Positions 26,068 through 34,805 are shown, numbered from the stretch's first letter. The stretch is DNA of 57,284 nt from Micromonospora orduensis (GCF_006228125.1 NZ_VDFY01000113.1:1-57284), one strand, 5' to 3'. Notes: generated by a model from the sequence alone, not told the origin. Made by a program: numbers and translations.

Positions 26068-26080
26068 CGCTGAATTAGCG
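26068..26080. promoter_or_regulatory. Near-palindrome at the methyltransferase promoter
   Basis: CGCTGAATTAGCG is symmetric in 11 of 13 positions and overlaps a possible -10 (TAGCGT, 26076-26081) just before the methyltransferase start. It lies in the 67-base divergent gap with the VOC gene and could be an operator. Confidence 0.3.
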
Positions 26081-26084
26081 TGCC

Positions 26085-26732
26085 ATGGTGACCGTAGACG
26101 ACTGGTTGGCAGACACCCGCACCTCCTACGACACCGTGGCTGTCGACTACGCGCACCTGGTGCGCGACTTCCTGGCGGAGGCACCGTACGAACGAGCCGC
26201 CCTGGCGCTGTTCGCCGAACTCGTGGCCACCACCGGAGGTGGACCGGTCGCCGACGTCGGCTGCGGACCGGGGCGCATCACCGCCCACCTGCACACACTA
26301 GGCGTCGACGCCTTCGGGATCGACCTGTCGCCCGGGATGATCGCCGTGGCCCGCCGCGACCACCCGGACCTCAGGTTCGAGGTGGGTTCGATGACCGACC
26401 TCGACCTCCCCGAAGACTCAGTCGCCGGCCTGATCGCCTGGTACTCGCTCATCCACATCCCCGACGACCAGCTCGGCGCGGTCCTCGCGCACTTTTGGCG
26501 GGTCGTACGCCCCGGCGGCCCGCTGCTGCTCGGCTTCCACGTGGGCGACGAGACGACCCTCAAGACGGAGGGCTATGGCGGCCACCCCATGAAGATCCAC
26601 GTGCATCGCCGCCAGCCGGCCAAGGTGTCGGCCCGGTTGCGGGAGAGCGGATTCCGGGTCGAGTCGGAGACGACAGTCACCTCACCCGAGAGCAAGCTCG
26701 GCGCAATCATCTTCGCCCGCCGCGAGCCCTGA
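26085..26732 (+). CDS. Class I SAM-dependent methyltransferase
   Basis: This 215-residue protein has the class I motifs VADVGCGPGRITAHLHTLG (motif I, about 53-71), GIDLSPGMIAVAR (motif II), LIAWYSLIHIPDDQL (motif IV region) and VVRPGGPLLLGFH (motif VI). These match small-molecule or ubiquinone/menaquinone-type methyltransferases; the acceptor is unknown. ATG 26085 is the first start. However TAGCGT lies 3 bases before it and 6 bases before the following GTG (26088), so a leaderless message starting at GTG 26088 is equally plausible. It is followed by the tRNA hairpin, which may serve as terminator for both strands. Confidence 0.9.
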   Translation: MVTVDDWLADTRTSYDTVAVDYAHLVRDFLAEAPYERAALALFAELVATTGGGPVADVGCGPGRITAHLHTLGVDAFGIDLSPGMIAVARRDHPDLRFEVGSMTDLDLPEDSVAGLIAWYSLIHIPDDQLGAVLAHFWRVVRPGGPLLLGFHVGDETTLKTEGYGGHPMKIHVHRRQPAKVSARLRESGFRVESETTVTSPESKLGAIIFARREP

Positions 26733-26762
26733 CCCAGCCCATTGTCGACCTCGGGAAACGGC

Positions 26763-26789
26763 GAAGCCCAGGTCTCTGACCTGGGCTTC
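26763..26789. terminator. Hairpin downstream of tRNA-Thr and the methyltransferase gene
   Basis: GAAGCCCAGGTC (26763-26774) pairs perfectly with GACCTGGGCTTC (26778-26789) around TCT. It lies 7 bases past the tRNA 3' end on the minus strand and 30 bases past the methyltransferase stop on the plus strand. Confidence 0.75.
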
Positions 26790-26796
26790 CGTACCG

Positions 26797-26870
26797 AGCC
26801 GCCTGACGGAATCGAACCGTCGACCTACGCATTACGAGTGCGTCGCTCTAGCCGACTGAGCTAAGGCGGC
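26797..26870 (-). tRNA. tRNA-Thr (anticodon CGT)
   Basis: The minus strand folds as a complete tRNA: acceptor GCCGCCT/AGGCGGC with discriminator T, D-arm GCTC...GAGC, anticodon stem ACGCA/TGCGT with loop CTCGTAA (anticodon CGT, reads ACG Thr codons), variable loop, and T-arm GACGG-TTCGATT-CCGTC. CCA is not encoded. It fits the heavy use of ACG in this genome. Confidence 0.95.
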
Positions 26871-27014
26871 AACGATCAGCAAGTGTACGGCACCGCTCGC
26901 CGACCGGCCGAACGGGATACCCCTCCCCGCCCCCGTACGACCAACCGGACATCGGCCGCCATCTGGCCGTTTACCGGACAGCGCATGATCGGGTCCGGCA
27001 CTACGCTGCGGCGG

Positions 27015-28721
27015 GTGAGCGACGAACGCGACCACCCCGAACGGGCCGTCCCACGACCACGCAGCACCGATCCGCTGGAGTTGGGCTTCACGCCGCGCAA
27101 GCCGGTGCCGTGGCTGGCACCGTTCCTGCTGATCAGCACGGGCATCCGTACGCTGCTGGCGGTGCTCTTCGGGGCGTACCTGGACAAGCGGGAGTTGCAG
27201 AACGCGTTCGGCGACGACGTCTTCCGCCAGGTCGGGCCGGACGGCGGGGTGTGGCTTGACTACGTCGCCGACCTGGGCGACGGCTTCAACGCCACCTACT
27301 CCGTGGCGTACCTGCTGGCGCAGGCCGAGCTGACCGTGGACGGGCACCGGCTGCCCCGGGCGCAGACCCTGGTGATGGGCGGCGACCAGGTGTATCCGTC
27401 GGCGGCGTACGCCTCGTACGAGGACCGCTGCAAGGGCCCGTACCAGGCCGCGCTGCCGGTGATGCCACCCGAGCAGCCCACGCTGTTCGCGGTGCCCGGC
27501 AACCATGACTGGTACGACGGGCTGACCGCTTTCCTGCGGCTGTTCGTCCGCTCCCGGGACCGCAACTTCGCCGGTTGGCGTACCGGGCAGTCACGGTCGT
27601 ACTTCGCTGTCGAGTTGCCGGCGGGCTGGTGGCTGCTGGGTGTGGACGACCAGTCCGGCTCGTACCTGGACGACCCGCAGCTGGCGTACTTCGACGAGGT
27701 GGCCCGCCGGCTCGACCCCGAGTCGAAGGTCATCATCGCGGCGCCGGCACCGACCTGGGTCAAGGCGGCGGACGACCCGACGGCGTACGACTCGATCGAC
27801 TACTTCATCCGGACGATCATCGACCCGACGGGGGCACAGGTCCGGCTGCTGCTCTCCGGCGATCTGCACCACTACGCCCGCTACGCCGGCACGGACCGGC
27901 AGTTGATCACCTGTGGTGGTGGCGGCGCGTATCTCTACCCCACCCACAAGCTGCCGGAGCGCATCGAGGTGCCGCCACGGGACACGCCGACCCGGCGTGC
28001 CAGCCGCACCCAGCCGTACGACCTGGTGGCCCGCTACCCGGACGCGGCCCGCTCCCGCCGCTACGGCTGGGGCATCTTCGGCCGGCTGCCGTTCCGCAAC
28101 CCCGGCTTCGCCACGCTGCTCGGCACCCTGCACACCCTGCTGATGCTGGCGATGGCGGGTACGACCGCGAACTGGGCCGACAGCACCAGCCAGCGGCTGT
28201 TCAGCGTTCCGCTTGTGGTGATGGTGCTCGTGACCGTGGTGGCGGCGGCCCTGTTCGCCAAGCCGCCAAGCGTGAGCGGCAAGCGACACGCGCGGCACTG
28301 GATCCTCGGCGTCGGCCACGGCGTGACCCATGTGGCGCTGGCCGCGGCGGGCACCTGGGTCTGGTTGTCGCTGCCGTTCTACCACTGGCCGTGGCCACTG
28401 CCGGCGGTCGCCGCGGCAGTGCTGTACGGCCCGGTGATCGGGCTGGTGGCCAGCCAACTGGTGGCGGCGTACCTGCTGGTGGCGGGCTGGTTCGGGGTGA
28501 ACGTCAACGAACTCTTCGCCGGTCAGGGCATCGAGGACTCCAAGGCGTTCCTGCGGCTGCGCATCGACCCGGACGGCACCCTGACCATCTACCCGATCGC
28601 GGTGGACCGGGTCTCCCGCGATTGGCAGATCAATCCCGACCAGGCGCCCGCGGCAAGCTGGCTGACCCCGAAGACCCCGCTGACCCCCCGCCTGGCCGAA
28701 CCCCCGATCACCCTGCCCTGA
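27015..28721 (+). CDS. Membrane-associated calcineurin-like metallophosphoesterase
   Basis: This 568-residue protein has a metallophosphoesterase core (about 110-330) with GGDQVYPS (about 121), AVPGNHDWYDG (about 161) and LLLSGDLHHYARY (about 281), covering the dimetal ligands. A proline-rich region follows, then four predicted transmembrane helices (about 375-505). An N-terminal hydrophobic stretch (WLAPFLLISTGIRTLLAVLFG) may anchor the other side. It could hydrolyse a phosphodiester or phospholipid headgroup at the membrane; the substrate is unknown. The start is GTG 27015; an in-frame ATG at 26985 is an alternative. It converges with ricT at 12 bases. Confidence 0.87.
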   Translation: MSDERDHPERAVPRPRSTDPLELGFTPRKPVPWLAPFLLISTGIRTLLAVLFGAYLDKRELQNAFGDDVFRQVGPDGGVWLDYVADLGDGFNATYSVAYLLAQAELTVDGHRLPRAQTLVMGGDQVYPSAAYASYEDRCKGPYQAALPVMPPEQPTLFAVPGNHDWYDGLTAFLRLFVRSRDRNFAGWRTGQSRSYFAVELPAGWWLLGVDDQSGSYLDDPQLAYFDEVARRLDPESKVIIAAPAPTWVKAADDPTAYDSIDYFIRTIIDPTGAQVRLLLSGDLHHYARYAGTDRQLITCGGGGAYLYPTHKLPERIEVPPRDTPTRRASRTQPYDLVARYPDAARSRRYGWGIFGRLPFRNPGFATLLGTLHTLLMLAMAGTTANWADSTSQRLFSVPLVVMVLVTVVAAALFAKPPSVSGKRHARHWILGVGHGVTHVALAAAGTWVWLSLPFYHWPWPLPAVAAAVLYGPVIGLVASQLVAAYLLVAGWFGVNVNELFAGQGIEDSKAFLRLRIDPDGTLTIYPIAVDRVSRDWQINPDQAPAASWLTPKTPLTPRLAEPPITLP

Positions 28722-28733
28722 GCGGCCGGGTGG

Positions 28734-29573
28734 TCAGGGGGTGTAGTGCTGGTCGTGGGCTTGGCGGGAGCCGCAGACGTCGGCGCGGGAGCACATCGAG
28801 CGGGAGCCGTCGGCGTCCAGACGGACCGTCACCGCGTCCCGCGGGACGCTGTGGCCGACCACCCGGCCGTCGCCCTCGGGCGTGGAGACCCGGCTGCCGA
28901 CCGCCGGGGCGGTCTCCTGGAATCGCTGGTACAGGGGATGTTCGTACTTCAGGCAGCACATCAGCCGACCGCACGCCCCGGAGATGCGCAGCGGGTTCAG
29001 GGGTAGGTCCTGGTCCTTGGCCATCCGGATGGTCACCGGCTCGAAGTCGGTGAGGAACGTCGCGCAGCACAGGTCGCGACCGCACGAACCGATACCGCCC
29101 TGCACCCGCGCCGAGTCGCGGGCGGAGAGTTGGCGCAGCTCGACCCGGCAGTGCAGGGTGGCGCCCAGGTCGCGGACCAGGGAGCGGAAGTCCACCCGGT
29201 GCGGCGCGGTGAAGTAGACGGTGCTGCGCTCACCGCCGCCCTCGGCGGAGCCGAGCACATGGTCGACGGCCACCACCTTCATCGGCAGGCCGTGCGCGCG
29301 GATCAGCCGCTTCGCGGCCACCTTCGCCTCGGCCTTACGGCGGCGTAACGCCTCGTCCCGACGCAGGTCGTCGTCGCCGGCCAGCCCCACCAGCCGGGGA
29401 AACCCGTCGGTCTCCTCGGTCACCCACTGGGCGGCCCAGACGCACTCGGCCACCTCGGGCCCGTCATCGGTCGGCACGAGCACCCGGTCGCCGACCTGCG
29501 GACGCAGGTCACCCGGATCGAGGTAGTAGAGGCGCCCGTACCGGTTGAAGCTGACCGCGCAGAGCATGCCCAT
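28734..29573 (-). CDS. ricT: PSP1/RicT-family regulatory protein
   Basis: This 279-residue protein is a PSP1 C-terminal domain protein (RicT/YaaT type). It has the N-terminal SFNRYGRLYYLDPGDL and VGDRVLVPTDDG, and the cysteine pairs GIGSCGRDLCCATFL and GACGRLMCCLKYEHPLY, which in Bacillus RicT help hold an iron-sulfur cluster in the Ric complex that guides RNase Y processing. In Bacillus, ricT follows holB in the tmk-holB cluster, as it nearly does here. The C-terminus is extended and basic. The track start is ATG 29573; ATG 29567 (MLCAVSFN) sits better behind a GGGGGG stretch. Function in an RNase Y-free actinobacterium is unclear. Confidence 0.88.
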   Translation of the reverse strand: MGMLCAVSFNRYGRLYYLDPGDLRPQVGDRVLVPTDDGPEVAECVWAAQWVTEETDGFPRLVGLAGDDDLRRDEALRRRKAEAKVAAKRLIRAHGLPMKVVAVDHVLGSAEGGGERSTVYFTAPHRVDFRSLVRDLGATLHCRVELRQLSARDSARVQGGIGSCGRDLCCATFLTDFEPVTIRMAKDQDLPLNPLRISGACGRLMCCLKYEHPLYQRFQETAPAVGSRVSTPEGDGRVVGHSVPRDAVTVRLDADGSRSMCSRADVCGSRQAHDQHYTP

Positions 29574-29851
29574 CCCCCCACCCTACGACGGGTCACCGCC
29601 GAGAGCGCACCGGCCGACCACGTCCCGCTGCCATCCATGACCGTCGACTCGACCTATTGCCCGGCGACCCGTCGTGCCGTTGCTCCTCGCCCGGACGGTT
29701 GAATCCCGGCCGGCGCGCAGGACAAACGCGTCCGGGCGGCGTTGAGTGGAGGCAGGCCTGCGGGGGGTGCAGGGGAAAGACCCCGGCGTCGCCGTGGGCG
29801 CCGGCTCACGTCGGTGCCCGCGAGCGGCGCCGTGGTCTGTCCGGGACGCGG

Positions 29852-30532
29852 CTACCAGCCGACCCGGGTGGGCTGCCCGTAGCGGGGTCTGCCGTCCACC
29901 GGCGGACGCCAGGCGGACTCGGCCAGACTCGGGGCCCACTGACGCAGCAGCGTCTCCGCGCCGTCGTACGCGACGCAGAGCACCGACAACACCCGTGCGG
30001 CGATCTCGGCGGCGTCGACCACCCCGGGCCCGATCGGCCCCGGCGGCAGCGGCGGACCCGCGGCGGTCGCGGCGACCACGGCGACCGCCTCGGCCGAACG
30101 GAGCACGTCGGCGAGTGCCCGGGCCAGGGCCAGTCGGCTGCCCTCCACCCAGTCGGCGAGCGCGTCCGCGTACCCGGCTGTGGAGTCGAGCCGGCCGACC
30201 AGGCTGTCCGGCCCCTCGTCCAGGTGACGCAGCAGCGCCGCGCGTTCCTGCCCGTACGCGGAGGCGGCCGGACCGGACCACAGCACCGGGTCGGTGAGCG
30301 CGGCGCAGACGTCGTCGTACCCCCGCACGAGCCGGCGCACGGCGTGCCCGGCGCCGGCGAGCGGCACCGGATGCAGGTCGAGGAAACCGCGGACCGCGTC
30401 GCCCGGCAGCACCTGCATGCGGCGCAGCAGCGGCCAGACCCGGTGCCCCTCGGGGACGCCGGCGGCGAGCAGCGCGTCCACCCTGTGCAGCAGGTCCAGG
30501 CCGGGCTCGGCGAGCCGGTCCAGCGGATCCAT
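29852..30532 (-). CDS. Helical WXG-containing protein of a type VII-like module
   Basis: This 226-residue protein is mostly helical. A WSG turn (DPVLWSGPAASAYGQERAAL, about residue 87) sits between two helices, as in WXG100-type secretion substrates, but the protein is twice the normal length and ends in a proline/glycine-rich tail. I do not recognise a family. ATG 30532 shares its A with the stop of the upstream EspC-like gene (TGATG), so translation is coupled. An in-frame GTG at 30535 is possible. The downstream 278 bases to ricT contain no gene. The probable role is a secreted partner or effector scaffold, by context only. Confidence 0.6.
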   Translation of the reverse strand: MDPLDRLAEPGLDLLHRVDALLAAGVPEGHRVWPLLRRMQVLPGDAVRGFLDLHPVPLAGAGHAVRRLVRGYDDVCAALTDPVLWSGPAASAYGQERAALLRHLDEGPDSLVGRLDSTAGYADALADWVEGSRLALARALADVLRSAEAVAVVAATAAGPPLPPGPIGPGVVDAAEIAARVLSVLCVAYDGAETLLRQWAPSLAESAWRPPVDGRPRYGQPTRVGW

Positions 30533-30837
30533 CACGGCTCCCCGGTGAGCCGGCGGCGGGCGGCCCGGTCGACCTCGCCGTAACGGTCGGCGGCCTCGCG
30601 GACGGCGGAGGCGGCGGCGGCCAGCCGCACGGCGGCGGCCCGCGCCTCACGTGCCCGGTCGTCGGTGGCGGCGGTCCACTGCCGGTGCAGTGCCCGGCCG
30701 ATCTCGCCGGGGCGGCCGGGGGCGTCCGCGCCGAACGCGACCTGGGCCGGATCGCTGGCGGTGACCCGGTGGGACAGGGTGGTGAGGGTGGCGCTCGCCT
30801 CGTCCAGCCGGGCGGAGAGCGCGCGCAGCGTGTCCAT
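30532..30837 (-). CDS. EspC-like type VII secretion-associated protein
   Basis: This 101-residue, two-helix protein has the pattern of actinobacterial EspC/ESX-secreted small proteins: a first helix (TLRALSARLDEASATL), a loop with FGADAPGRPGEIG, then a long second helix with W (ALHRQWTAATDD) and a terminal AADRYGEVDRAARRR (Y-x4-D). Such proteins are exported by type VII systems as helical hairpins, often as partners of another WXG protein. Its stop overlaps the next gene (TGATG), and its ATG lies 1 base after the YbaB-like stop, so the three genes form one translational unit. No ESX ATPase or membrane gene is in the window. Confidence 0.6.
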   Translation of the reverse strand: MDTLRALSARLDEASATLTTLSHRVTASDPAQVAFGADAPGRPGEIGRALHRQWTAATDDRAREARAAAVRLAAAASAVREAADRYGEVDRAARRRLTGEP

Positions 30838-30838
30838 C

Positions 30839-31168
30839 TCAGGCCCCCGCGAGCGGTCGGTAGGCGGCGAACGTCTCGTTGTGCAGCTTCTCCCGGGCCC
30901 ACTCGGCGGCGTCGGCCGCCGCGGTGACCGCCGCCTGCACGGAACCGGCCACGTCGCGCGGGCTGCGGCTGTGCAGTGGGCCGAGGAACCGGACGTCGGT
31001 GATCCGCCCACCGGCGGTGACCACCACCTCGACCAGGCCGTCCGGCGACCGGACGGTGACCTCGACGGTCGACACCGCCTGGTCGAACTCGGCCTGGAGG
31101 GATTCGATGCGGCGGTAGCGCCGCACCGCCTCCTCGATCCAGGCTTCGTCGATCTCCCCCCGCGGCAT
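30839..31168 (-). CDS. YbaB/EbfC-family nucleoid-associated protein
   Basis: This 109-residue protein is a YbaB/EbfC-type dimer. It has a helix-strand-strand-strand-helix layout with VTVRSPDGLVEVVVTAGGRITDVRF and a long C-terminal helix. Classical YbaB binds DNA and sits with dnaX-recR. This divergent paralogue instead heads a three-gene module with EspC-like and WXG-like genes, a pairing seen in Micromonosporaceae secretion loci. It may be a chaperone or DNA-binding regulator of the module. ATG 31168 is the start; 122 bases upstream to holB contain a DnaA-box-like site. Confidence 0.75.
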   Translation of the reverse strand: MPRGEIDEAWIEEAVRRYRRIESLQAEFDQAVSTVEVTVRSPDGLVEVVVTAGGRITDVRFLGPLHSRSPRDVAGSVQAAVTAAADAAEWAREKLHNETFAAYRPLAGA

Positions 31169-31264
31169 CGGCCGACTCCTCCCGGATGACCCTTACTGAG
31201 CGTGCCGTCGCCGTCACCACGGCACACCGGACCGTACCGCACAGCAATCGCGCGTGTCGATGCC

Positions 31265-31273
31265 TGTGGACAA
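31265..31273 (-). promoter_or_regulatory. DnaA-box-like nonamer
   Basis: TGTGGACAA (reverse complement TTGTCCACA) equals the preferred actinobacterial DnaA box. It lies in the gap between the holB stop and the YbaB-like start, 97 bases upstream of the latter. It is a single site, so a chance match is possible. Confidence 0.35.
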
Positions 31274-31290
31274 CGGCCGGGAGGCGCTTG

Positions 31291-32550
31291 TCAGCCCTTC
31301 CAGAGGGCGAGCATCATCGCCTCGACGGCGATCCGCGGCTTGACGTTCGCCTCGATCGCCGCCCGGCAGGCGAGCACGGCCTCCAGGCGGCGCAGCGACC
31401 CCTCGGCGTCCCACTTCTGCGCGCCGGCACCGGCCAGCGCCGCCGTGTCGGTGTGCACCGGGGCGACGGGGGCGCGCAGCGCCATGGTGAGCGCGTCCCG
31501 GTAGAAGCCGGCCAGGTCGACGAGCGCCCGGTCCAGCGCGTCACGCTGCGCCCGGGTGGCCCGGGACTTCTGCCGCTTCTCCAACTCCTTGAGCTGGCCT
31601 GCGGCGCCCCGTATCGCGCCGGCCGCGCCCCGCCCGGTGCCGCCCGCGCCGAGCGCCGTCTCCAGAGCCGTCCGCTCGGCCGTGTCCGATTCGGCGACCG
31701 ACGCCTCGGCCTCCGCCTCGGCCGCCTCGATCAGCGCCGACGCCGCGTCGAACGCCGCGCCGACACCGGTCAGCCGGCGAGGAACGGCGAGCACCGCCTC
31801 GCGCCGCTTACGGGCCTCCGGGTCGCGGGCCAGCCGGCGGGCCCGACCGACATGCCCCTGCGCGGCCGCCGCCGCCCACTGCGCCACGTCGGGCGCGATG
31901 CCGTCCCGACGGACCAGCACCTCGGCCACCGCCGCGGCCGGCGGCTGCCGCAGAGGTACGACACGACAGCGCGACCGGATGGTCACCGAGACGTCGTCCG
32001 GGTGGGTGGACGGGGCGCAGAGCAGGAAGACCGTACGCGGTGGTGGCTCCTCGATCGCCTTGAGCAGCGCGTTGCCGGCCGCCTCGGTGAGCCGGTCGGC
32101 GTCCTCGATGACCACCACCTGCCACCGCCCACCGGACGGGGTACTGGCCGCGCGCAGCACCAGCGCACGCATCTCCCCGACGCCTATGGACAGCCCCTCG
32201 GGCACCACCATCCGCACGTCGGCGTGGGTGCCGCCCATCGTGGTGTGGCAGCCGGGGCACTCGCCGCAGCCGGTGCCGTACGCGCACTGGAGCGCGGCGG
32301 CGAAGGCCCGCGCGGCGACCGAGCGGCCGGAGCCGGGCGGGCCGGTGAAGATCCAGGCGTGGGTCATCCCAGTCGACGGGTCCACGCCACCGGGCGCGGC
32401 GTCGGCGCCGCTGGCCGGGCCGGCGGCGATCAGCGCGGGCTCCCGGTCGGCGGCACCGGCACGCAGCACGGCCGCTGCTGCGGCGGCGGCCCGGCGCAGC
32501 TCGGCGACCGCCTCGTCCTGACCGACCAGGTCGGCGAAGACGTCAGGCAT
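31291..32550 (-). CDS. holB: DNA polymerase III delta' subunit
   Basis: This 419-residue clamp-loader subunit is an AAA+ protein. It has a Walker A-like GPPGSGRS (about 69-76), a four-cysteine zinc module (C-x5-C-x2-C-x2-C in QCAYGTGCGECPGC, about 88-101), a Walker B-like VVVIEDADRL (about 147), and sensor 1 AIEEPPPRTVFLLC with the SRC motif TIRSRCRVVPLRQP. It loads the sliding clamp with DnaX and delta. The C-terminal domain has an Ala-rich insertion (about 270-320). The start ATG 32550 shares its A with the tmk stop (TGATG), so it is coupled to tmk. In Bacillus and Streptomyces, tmk and holB are likewise adjacent. Confidence 0.93.
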   Translation of the reverse strand: MPDVFADLVGQDEAVAELRRAAAAAAAVLRAGAADREPALIAAGPASGADAAPGGVDPSTGMTHAWIFTGPPGSGRSVAARAFAAALQCAYGTGCGECPGCHTTMGGTHADVRMVVPEGLSIGVGEMRALVLRAASTPSGGRWQVVVIEDADRLTEAAGNALLKAIEEPPPRTVFLLCAPSTHPDDVSVTIRSRCRVVPLRQPPAAAVAEVLVRRDGIAPDVAQWAAAAAQGHVGRARRLARDPEARKRREAVLAVPRRLTGVGAAFDAASALIEAAEAEAEASVAESDTAERTALETALGAGGTGRGAAGAIRGAAGQLKELEKRQKSRATRAQRDALDRALVDLAGFYRDALTMALRAPVAPVHTDTAALAGAGAQKWDAEGSLRRLEAVLACRAAIEANVKPRIAVEAMMLALWKG

Positions 32551-34805
32551 CAGGTCTTGTGCTCCATCGTCACCAGCTCCGCGTCGGATAACTCAGGCTG
32601 CACCGACGTGTCCGGGCCCTGCGCCGGGCGTGGGTGCACGATGCCGCCCGGCTTGCCGAGCATCTCCTCGACCCGGCGGACCACCTGCCCGGTGATCTCG
32701 TCGACCGGCCTGGCCGCGTCGAGCACCAGGTAGCGCTTCGGGTCGGCGGCGGCGAGGTCGAGGAAGGCGTACCGGACGCGCTCGTGGAACGCGACGGACT
32801 CGGCCTCCAGCCGGTCGGTGCCGGTGTTGCGCGAGGCCACCCGGGACAGGCCGGTGCGCGGTTCGACGTCCAGCAGGACCACCAGGTCCGGCTTGAGGCC
32901 GCCGGTGGCCCAGGAGGAGAGCCAGGAGACCTCGTCGACCGGGAGCGTGCGCCCCGCACCCTGGTACGCCAGGGACGAGTCGACGTACCTGTCGCTGATC
33001 ACCACACCACCCCGGACCAGCGCGGGACGGACGACGGTGGCCACGTGGTGCGCCCGGTCGGCGGCGTACAGCAGCGCCTCGGCACGTGGTGACGGCGCGT
33101 CGTCGCCGGAGGTGTCCAGCACGAGTGACCGGATCCGCCGACCGATGCCGGTGGCCCCCGGTTCGCGGGTGACGACGACGTCGCGTCCCTGATCGCGCAG
33201 CCGCTCGGCGAGCGCGGTGAGCTGGGTGGACTTCCCGGCGCCCTCGCCGCCCTCGAAGACCACGAAGAGCCCGGCGGAGACGAACGGCTCGGCCGGCATG
33301 AGCGGGCGACCCCGGATGGAGCCCCAGAGGTCGGCGAGGACCGGCACGCCCTTCTTGTCGTCCATCTGCCCGAACGCGCTGATCCCGGCGAAGATGCCGG
33401 CGGCACCGGCGGCCAGCAGCAGCAGTCGGGTGGAGGAGACGGAGATGCCGAGGTCCGCGATTGTCAACTTGCGGGAGCCGCCGACACCGACCAGAAGGCT
33501 GCTCAGCCCGATGGCCAGGATCAGCACCAGCCGGGTGCCGATCTGCACCACGGCGAAGACCCGTCCGCGTACCTCGTCCTCGATCTCGCCGCCGAGCAGG
33601 GTGGTGCCCGCCAGGAAGGCCATGCCGGCACCGGCGCCGACCAGCACCGCGCCGACGATCGCCATCGACAGGTGGATGGCGAAGGCGAGGGTCATCACGG
33701 CGGCGCTGGCCAGCACGATGCTCATGCCGAACCAGCGACGCCGGGACATCTCCTTGACGATCATCGGGCCGAGGCCGATGCCGACGGCCAGGCCGATGAA
33801 GATGGCACCGAAGAGCAGGTAGAAGGCGGCGTCACCCGCGCCGAGCGAGGCGGCGAAGAACTTCGCGGTGCCGATCACGATGCCACCGCCGGCGAAGGCG
33901 CCGAAGATGCCGAGCACCAGGCCGCGGACGAGCGGCGTCTGGCCGATGTACTTCCAGCCCTCGGCGAACTGGCGCCGCATGCTCTGATCGGTGCGTTCCC
34001 GCTCGCCGGTCTGCGCCCGGCTGATCTCCCTGATCCCGAATGCCACCACGAGGGCGGTGGCCAGCCGGGAGAAGGCGTTGACCCAGAGCGCGAGTTGGGC
34101 GGGCTCCGCCCAGCCGAGGTCGCCGCCGGCGACGGCCCGGACGCTGCGGTCGAGCACCGCGGCGACGACCGCCGCGAGGATCGGGGTGAGGCCGTACGTG
34201 GTGATCAACGTGAGCTGGTTGGCCGCTTCCAGTCGGGCGCGCGGGATCAGGTTGGGGACCGCGGCCTCCTTGGCCGGGATCCAGATCAACGTGATCGACT
34301 CGATCAGGAAGGTGGCGACGGTCGCCCACAGGACCACCACCGCACCGCTGGCACCGGCCAGCGCCACCATCGGGATCGAGGCGAACAGGACGAACCGGAG
34401 CAGGTCGCAGATGACCATCGTCCAGCGGCGGTCGAAGCGGTCGGCGAGGACACCGGCGATCGGCCCGAGCACCAGCGCGGGCAGCAGCCGGATGGCGATC
34501 ACGCCACCGAAGGCCGCGCCCTTCGCGGTGTTGCCCTGCACCTGGGAGGCGGCGAAGACGGAGGTGGCCAACAGGCCGAGCCAGTCCCCGAAGGAGGCCG
34601 CGCCGAGCACGATCCAGAGCCGGCGGAACGGCCGGATGCGCAGCACCGAGCGGATGGCGGCGTAGCCGGACGCGTCGACCTGGCCGCCGTTGGGCTGGTT
34701 GGCGGCGCTTCCCGACTGATCCCCCGGGCGCGACACGCCGGGCGACTCGCCGCTGTTCTGGCTTTCGATGGCCGTACCTCCACGTGCCGGCCCATCGCTG
34801 GGCAT
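32550..34805 (-). CDS. tmk: Fused MFS-type transporter and thymidylate kinase
   Basis: This 751-residue fusion has a polar tail (1-48), twelve hydrophobic segments of an MFS permease (about 50-495; GVLADRFDRRWTMVICDLLRF is the motif A region), and a complete dTMP kinase (about 512-735). The kinase has P-loop FEGGEGAGKST, TREPGATGIGRRIR (DRX-region RE), DRYVDSSLAYQGAGR and the lid region RNTGTDRLEAE. The kinase makes dTDP from dTMP. Similar fusions are known in Streptomyces; the role of the permease half is unknown. ATG 34805 is the first start but has no good Shine-Dalgarno, while GGAGG at 34781-34777 lies 7 bases before codon ATC at 34769. It is first in the tmk-holB operon. Confidence 0.9.
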   Translation of the reverse strand: MPSDGPARGGTAIESQNSGESPGVSRPGDQSGSAANQPNGGQVDASGYAAIRSVLRIRPFRRLWIVLGAASFGDWLGLLATSVFAASQVQGNTAKGAAFGGVIAIRLLPALVLGPIAGVLADRFDRRWTMVICDLLRFVLFASIPMVALAGASGAVVVLWATVATFLIESITLIWIPAKEAAVPNLIPRARLEAANQLTLITTYGLTPILAAVVAAVLDRSVRAVAGGDLGWAEPAQLALWVNAFSRLATALVVAFGIREISRAQTGERERTDQSMRRQFAEGWKYIGQTPLVRGLVLGIFGAFAGGGIVIGTAKFFAASLGAGDAAFYLLFGAIFIGLAVGIGLGPMIVKEMSRRRWFGMSIVLASAAVMTLAFAIHLSMAIVGAVLVGAGAGMAFLAGTTLLGGEIEDEVRGRVFAVVQIGTRLVLILAIGLSSLLVGVGGSRKLTIADLGISVSSTRLLLLAAGAAGIFAGISAFGQMDDKKGVPVLADLWGSIRGRPLMPAEPFVSAGLFVVFEGGEGAGKSTQLTALAERLRDQGRDVVVTREPGATGIGRRIRSLVLDTSGDDAPSPRAEALLYAADRAHHVATVVRPALVRGGVVISDRYVDSSLAYQGAGRTLPVDEVSWLSSWATGGLKPDLVVLLDVEPRTGLSRVASRNTGTDRLEAESVAFHERVRYAFLDLAAADPKRYLVLDAARPVDEITGQVVRRVEEMLGKPGGIVHPRPAQGPDTSVQPELSDAELVTMEHKT

